DNA of 56,003 bases, taken from an uncultured Ramlibacter sp. Lineage in GTDB: Bacteria > Pseudomonadota > Gammaproteobacteria > Burkholderiales > Burkholderiaceae_C. How positions within the stretch are numbered: position 1 is the first letter of the stretch; every line of letters begins with the position of its first letter. Location of the stretch: the NCBI RefSeq assembly GCF_936925435.1, contig NZ_CAKZHQ010000007.1, forward strand, positions 1-56,003, read 5' to 3'. Below the pieces are notes generated by a model. That model had not been told where the DNA came from and ran no database searches. It saw only the letters and a program-made list of their open reading frames with translations. The position numbers and the translations under genes are program-made. Positions 51,953 through 56,003 of this stretch are shown here, piece after piece.

Positions 51953-52846
51953 TCAAGGTTCCAGCGGTTCCACGCGCATCCGGCTCTCGCGCACGGTCAA
52001 CCAGGCGCCGGCGGCGCCGCAGACCGCGATCAAGGCGATGCCGGCCAGCGACCAGGCGTCGGGCACATGGGCAAACACCAGCCAGCCGCCCAGCATGGCA
52101 AAGCCGATCTGGCTGTAGAGAAAGGGCGTGAGGGTGGCCGCGGGCGTGCGCTGGTAGGCCAGGATCAGCATGAAGTGGCCGATGGTGCCCATTGCGCCCA
52201 TGAAGCCCAGGGCCAGCCACAGCCACCAGTGCGGCAGGCTGGTCCAGACGAAGGGCAGGGCCATCGAGGCCAGCAGCGTGCCCACCCAGCCGGTGTACAG
52301 GTGCATGGTCACCGGGTCCTCGGTGCGCGCCATCCGGCTGGTGATGACCTGGAACCAGGCGTTGGTGGCGACCAGGCCGATGGGCAGCAGGCTGGCCCAG
52401 GTGAAGGCCTCGCCGCCGGGCCGGATGATGACCACCGTGCCGATGAAGCCTCCGGCCACCAGCAACCAACGCAGGGCCGAGACCTTTTCCTTGAGCACGG
52501 TGGCGGCCAGGACGGTGATGACCAGGGGGGTGACCATGACGATGGCGGTGAACTCGCCCACCGGCATGTACTTCAGGCTGGCGAAGGCGAACAGGCTGCT
52601 GGACAGAAGCAGCACACCGCGCAGCACCTGGAACTTCGGGTGCCTGGTGCGCCACACGCCCATGCCGCGCGACGGCAGCACCAGCACCGTCGTGGCCATG
52701 GCCTGGAAGAAATAGCGGCACCACAGGGCCATCACCAGCGGCACGAAGCTGCTGACGAACTTGGTCGTGGTGTCCAGCGCGCCAAAGCAGGCGCAGGCCG
52801 CGACCACCAGGACGATGCCGGCCAGCGCCGCTGGGGCGCGGCTCAC
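51953..52846 (-). CDS. EamA/DMT family transporter
   Basis: A 297-residue membrane protein with ten predicted helices in two EamA halves. Examples are LAGIVLVVAACACFGALDTTTKFV at the start, FASLKYMPVGEFTAIVMVTPLVITVLAA, and in the second half LAYQRTPAATLTPFLYSQIGFAMLGGW. It probably exports or imports a small metabolite. It starts at GTG 52846, overlapping the PHP stop, so the two are coupled. Confidence 0.92.
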   Translation of the reverse strand: MSRAPAALAGIVLVVAACACFGALDTTTKFVSSFVPLVMALWCRYFFQAMATTVLVLPSRGMGVWRTRHPKFQVLRGVLLLSSSLFAFASLKYMPVGEFTAIVMVTPLVITVLAATVLKEKVSALRWLLVAGGFIGTVVIIRPGGEAFTWASLLPIGLVATNAWFQVITSRMARTEDPVTMHLYTGWVGTLLASMALPFVWTSLPHWWLWLALGFMGAMGTIGHFMLILAYQRTPAATLTPFLYSQIGFAMLGGWLVFAHVPDAWSLAGIALIAVCGAAGAWLTVRESRMRVEPLEP

Positions 52847-53694
52847 AGGATGCGGTCGGCCAGCAGGTCCCACACCGGCGTGAGTCCGCCGGGCAGATAG
52901 GGCAGCCGGCCCAGGTCGGTGTGGCTTTCGCCGGGGCTGTGGAAGTCGCTGCCGCGCGAGGCGGCCAGGCCAAATTCCTTGGCGGTTTCGGCATAGCGCA
53001 CGTACTCGGCCGCCGTGTGGCTGCCGGTCACCACTTCGACGCCGCGCCCGCCATGGGCCTTGAACTCGCTGAACAGCGCGAACTCCTCGTTGGCGCTGAA
53101 CTTGTAGCGGCCGGGGTGGGCGATCACGGCCACGCCGCCGGCGCGCGTGATCCATTGCACCGCGTCCTTCAACGAGGCCCAGCGGTGCTCCACGTAGCCG
53201 GGCTTGCCCTCGGTGAGGTAGCGGCGAAAGACCTCGCTGGTGTCCTTGCAGTGGCCGGCTTCCACCAGGAAACGGGCGAAATGGGTGCGCGAGATCAGTT
53301 TGGGATTGCCCACGAACTTGAGCGCGCCTTCGTAGGCGTCCTTGATGCCCACCTTGGCCAACTGCTCGGCCATCTCGCGGGCGCGGGCGCCGCGGCCACC
53401 GCGCGTGTCGTCCAGGCCTTGGAGCATGGCGGCGTCGTCGGGATCGAAGCCCAGGCCGACGATGTGCACCGTCTCGCTGGCGAACGTCACCGAGATTTCC
53501 GTACCGGTCAGGTACTGCATGCCGTTGGCATGGGCCGCCGCCGCCGCCCGGTGCTGGCCGCCGATCTCGTCATGGTCGGTCAGTGCCCACAGCTCGACGC
53601 CATTGGCCGCTGCGCGCGAGGCCAGTTCTTCCGGCGTGAGCGTGCCGTCGGAGACGATGGAGTGGCAGTGCAGGTCGGCGTTGAGGATGGACAC
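52843..53694 (-). CDS. PHP-domain phosphoesterase (RNase AM / YciV type)
   Basis: A 283-residue metal-dependent phosphoesterase. The PHP motifs are DLHCHSIVSDGTLTPEEL, LTDHDEIGG, EISV, IAHPGRY and ASRGSDFHSPG. Homologues hydrolyse 3',5'-nucleotide bisphosphates or trim the 5' end of ribosomal RNA. It is the first gene of the run ending in trpS. Confidence 0.93.
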   Translation of the reverse strand: MSILNADLHCHSIVSDGTLTPEELASRAAANGVELWALTDHDEIGGQHRAAAAAHANGMQYLTGTEISVTFASETVHIVGLGFDPDDAAMLQGLDDTRGGRGARAREMAEQLAKVGIKDAYEGALKFVGNPKLISRTHFARFLVEAGHCKDTSEVFRRYLTEGKPGYVEHRWASLKDAVQWITRAGGVAVIAHPGRYKFSANEEFALFSEFKAHGGRGVEVVTGSHTAAEYVRYAETAKEFGLAASRGSDFHSPGESHTDLGRLPYLPGGLTPVWDLLADRIL

Positions 53695-53787
53695 AGGCCG
53701 ATTCTAGGCCGCCCGCCCTTTTGGCGTGGGCCAGCGGCCGCTTGTCCTTACCGCTACGATGCGGCGCAAACCCGCAAAGGAACCGCC

Positions 53788-54459
53788 ATGCTCGTCGTGC
53801 ACCACCTGAACAACTCGCGCTCGCAACGGGTGCTGTGGCTGCTGGAGGAACTGGGTCTGCCTTACGAGATCAAGTTCTACCAGCGCGACCCCAAGACCAT
53901 GCTCGCGCCGCCCGAACTGATGGCCGTGCATCCGCTGGGCAAGTCACCGGTCGTCAGCGATGGCGAGCTGACCCTGGCCGAGTCCGGCGCCATCATCGAG
54001 TACCTCGTCGATCGCTATGGCCAGGGCCGCCTCGCGCCCGTGGCCGGCATGCCCGAGCGCCTGCGCTACCGCTACTGGCTGCATTACGCCGAAGGTTCGC
54101 TGATGCCGCCGCTGCTGCTCAAACTGGTGTTCGACCAGATCGGCAAGGCCAAAATGCCCTTCTTCGTCAAGCCCATTGCCAACGCCATTGCCGGCAAGGC
54201 CAAGGCGAGCTTCATCCAGCCGCAGATCGAGCGCCACCTGGACTACCTGGAAGGCGAACTCGCCGGCGCAGCCTGGTTCGCCGGCAGCGAATTCAGCGCC
54301 GCCGACATCCAGATGAGTTTTCCGGTGGAAGCGGCTGCCGCCCGCGGCGGCCTCAACAACAGCCGCCCCCGGCTGATGGACTTCCTGGCCCGCATTCACG
54401 GTCGCCCGGCCTACCAGCGCGCCATCGAGCGCGGCGGCGAGTTCGGCATCACCGGATAG
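53788..54459 (+). CDS. Glutathione S-transferase family protein
   Basis: A 223-residue protein. The thioredoxin-like N domain has NNSRSQRVLWLLEELGLPYEI, with the Ser/Arg active-site region, the cis-proline KSPVVSDGELTLAESGAIIEYL, and the helical C domain from about 85. WFAGSEFSAADIQMSFPVEA is the N-capping motif of helix 6. An AAAGGA site lies before the ATG. Substrate unknown. Confidence 0.94.
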   Translation: MLVVHHLNNSRSQRVLWLLEELGLPYEIKFYQRDPKTMLAPPELMAVHPLGKSPVVSDGELTLAESGAIIEYLVDRYGQGRLAPVAGMPERLRYRYWLHYAEGSLMPPLLLKLVFDQIGKAKMPFFVKPIANAIAGKAKASFIQPQIERHLDYLEGELAGAAWFAGSEFSAADIQMSFPVEAAAARGGLNNSRPRLMDFLARIHGRPAYQRAIERGGEFGITG

Positions 54460-54464
54460 TTGGG

Positions 54465-55136
54465 TTAGTTGAGCGCGCCGGCCTGCTTGCGCACGTCGAC
54501 CATGGTGTCCAGCGCGCAGGCGATCGCCAGCTTCAAGCCCTGCACGATTTCTTCCAGCCGCATCGATGGCTGGCCCTGCTGCGGCAGCCAGGGCACGTGC
54601 ATGAAGCCGCCGCGCGTGCCGCGCAGAGCCGGCTGGGTGGCCAGTTCGTGCATCAGGCCGTAGAACACGTGGTTGCAGACAAAGGTGCCGGCAGTCTGTG
54701 AGACCTCCGAGCGGATGCCCTCCCGCTGTAGTGCCGCCAGCATGGCCTTGATCGGCAGGCTGCTGAAGTAGGCGGCCGGAGCGCCATCGACCACCGGCGT
54801 GTCCACCGGCTGGGCCAGGGCGTTGTCGGCGATGCGCGCGTCGTTGACATTGATGGCCACGCGCTCCAGCGACAGCGCGGCGCGGCCGCCGGCCTGGCCG
54901 GTGGCCAGCACCAGCGCCGGCCGGTGCTGGGCCAACTGGGCTCGCAGCACCGCCAGTGCCTCTCCGAATACCGTGGGCAGCTGAGCGGCGACGACGCGAT
55001 GGCCACCAACCTGGCGGCCATGCAAGGCCTGGGCGGCCATCCAGCTGGGGTTGAGCGCATCGCCGCCGAACGGGTCAAATCCTGTCACAAGGACAGTGGG
55101 AAAACTGACAGCGGCAGGGAGGGCGGGGCGTACCAT
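54465..55136 (-). CDS. pcp: Pyroglutamyl-peptidase I
   Basis: A 223-residue C15 cysteine peptidase removing N-terminal pyroglutamate. VLVTGFDPFGGDALNPSW is the family start. The catalytic triad is the Glu of SLERVAIN, the Cys of AGTFVCNHVFYGLMH and the His of GFMHVPWLPQQ. It is convergent with the glutathione transferase and divergent from the zinc metallopeptidase. Confidence 0.95.
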   Translation of the reverse strand: MVRPALPAAVSFPTVLVTGFDPFGGDALNPSWMAAQALHGRQVGGHRVVAAQLPTVFGEALAVLRAQLAQHRPALVLATGQAGGRAALSLERVAINVNDARIADNALAQPVDTPVVDGAPAAYFSSLPIKAMLAALQREGIRSEVSQTAGTFVCNHVFYGLMHELATQPALRGTRGGFMHVPWLPQQGQPSMRLEEIVQGLKLAIACALDTMVDVRKQAGALN

Positions 55137-55169
55137 CGCTTCACTCTACAGCACCATACGGAGCACAAC

Positions 55170-56003
55170 ATGCGCTGGGAAGGCAACCGCGAATCGGACA
55201 ACGTCGAGGACCACCGCAGCGGCGGTGGCGGGGGCGGCGGCTTCGGCCTGGGCGGCCGCAGCATCGGCATCGGCACCATCGTCATCGCCCTGGTCGGCGG
55301 CGCCATCTTCGGCATCAACCCGCTGACCATCCTGGGCGTGCTCAGTGGCGGCGAGGCCCCGCAGACGCAGCAGGCGCCAGCGCAACGCCCGCCGGCCGAC
55401 GACCACATGGCCAAATTCGTCTCCACCGTGCTGGCCGACACCGAGGACGTCTGGCGACTGGTGTTCGCCCAGGGCGGCGCCACCTACAAGGAGCCCAGGC
55501 TGGCGCTGTTTCGCGGCGCCATTGCCACCGCCTGCGGCCAGGGCCAGTCGGCCATGGGGCCGTTTTATTGCCCGGCCGACCAGAAGGTCTACATCGACCT
55601 GAATTTCTACGAGACGCTGAAGAACCGGCTGGGCGCGCCCGGCGACTTCGCCCAGGCCTATGTGATCGCCCACGAGGTGGGCCACCATGTGCAGAACCAG
55701 CTGGGCATCACGCAGAAGATGGAACAGATGCGCGGGCGGGTCAGCCAGGCCGACTACAACGCCACCAGCGTCCGGGTGGAACTGCAGGCCGACTGCTTTG
55801 CCGGTGTCTGGGCCCACCATGCGCAAAACGCCCGCCAGATCCTGGAGCAGGGCGATGTGGAGGAGGCGATGAACGCCGCCGCCAAGATCGGCGACGACGC
55901 GCTGCAGGGTTCGCGCGGCGGCGCCATCGTGCCCGAGAGCTTCACCCACGGCAGCAGCGCCCAGCGCCAGCGCTGGTTTGGCACCGGCCTGAAAACCGGC
56001 AGC
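55170..56003 (+). CDS. Neutral zinc metallopeptidase (YpfJ-type), 3' end outside window
   Basis: The first 278 codons of a membrane-anchored protease. A Gly-rich N terminus (DNVEDHRSGGGGGGG) is followed by one membrane helix (GIGTIVIALVGGAIFGI). The catalytic domain has HEVGHHVQNQLG, with zinc-binding histidines near residue 170, and the downstream third-ligand segment VELQADCFAGVWAH. Homologues are about 290 residues, so only a few codons are missing. A GGAG site precedes the ATG. Confidence 0.94.
   Translation, partial: MRWEGNRESDNVEDHRSGGGGGGGFGLGGRSIGIGTIVIALVGGAIFGINPLTILGVLSGGEAPQTQQAPAQRPPADDHMAKFVSTVLADTEDVWRLVFAQGGATYKEPRLALFRGAIATACGQGQSAMGPFYCPADQKVYIDLNFYETLKNRLGAPGDFAQAYVIAHEVGHHVQNQLGITQKMEQMRGRVSQADYNATSVRVELQADCFAGVWAHHAQNARQILEQGDVEEAMNAAAKIGDDALQGSRGGAIVPESFTHGSSAQRQRWFGTGLKTGS

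Overview
The window is high-GC, tightly packed bacterial chromosome. Gene families and order point to a betaproteobacterium of the Burkholderiales, most likely Comamonadaceae. The main clues are a DUF3460 gene next to scpA, a formate dehydrogenase locus with DUF3305/DUF3306 partners, the order PHP / Sua5-YciO / M50 protease / trpS, a selD-mnmH pair, and a TPP riboswitch in front of a ThiC-type N terminus. Nearly all of the sequence is coding and many neighbours share ATGA-type stop/start overlaps. I see no phage, insertion sequence or CRISPR array.

Region 1 (1-925) is broken ground. A well-formed TPP riboswitch (minus strand) precedes a start codon and about 70 ThiC codons. The match then stops abruptly and the DNA continues as pieces of unrelated genes: a cupin-like piece on plus and a response-regulator receiver piece on minus.

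Region 2 (926-8210) is a self-contained catabolic locus: a LacI-type regulator transcribed away from a TRAP binding protein, a fused TRAP membrane protein (DctQ+DctM), a VOC/glyoxalase-fold protein, a RuBisCO-like protein and a DUF1537 four-carbon acid sugar kinase. A promoter with a palindrome over its -35 box lies between regulator and transporter. The kinase plus RuBisCO-like pair resembles the OiaK/OiaX step of apionate catabolism, but the VOC enzyme is unexplained and the substrate is unknown.

Region 3 (8247-16170) is housekeeping: nadB, scpA, DUF3460, a SulP anion transporter, a small lipoprotein, metG and apbC/mrp. Region 4 (16273-28166) starts with a TolC-like protein lacking its first beta hairpin. 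It continues as the formate dehydrogenase locus: DUF3305, DUF3306, a large multi-cluster ferredoxin, a TorD-type chaperone, a 68-residue Tat peptide, the cysteine-type molybdenum/tungsten catalytic subunit, the Fe-S beta subunit, a small lipoprotein, the cytochrome b gamma subunit, a small secreted protein, a strong terminator and fdhD.

Region 5 (28202-39467) carries a membrane-anchored C13 peptidase, a metallo-beta-lactamase-fold lipoprotein, an FtsX-type permease without an ATPase, selD-mnmH, an NHL-propeller lipoprotein, a truncated globin, and LemA with an M48 protease. Region 6 (39442-56003) holds Smr and RadC proteins, fkpB-ispH-threonine dehydratase, serS with tRNA-Ser(CGA) just behind it, Ku, a KGG-repeat protein, a convergent histidine kinase/response regulator pair, the PHP-DMT-YciO-M50-trpS run, a glutathione transferase, pyroglutamyl peptidase and the start of a zinc metallopeptidase cut by the window end.

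Several plus-strand genes (DUF3305, selD, globin, serS, an 82-residue protein, the histidine kinase) have a -10-like hexamer exactly six bases before the ATG, which suggests leaderless transcripts.
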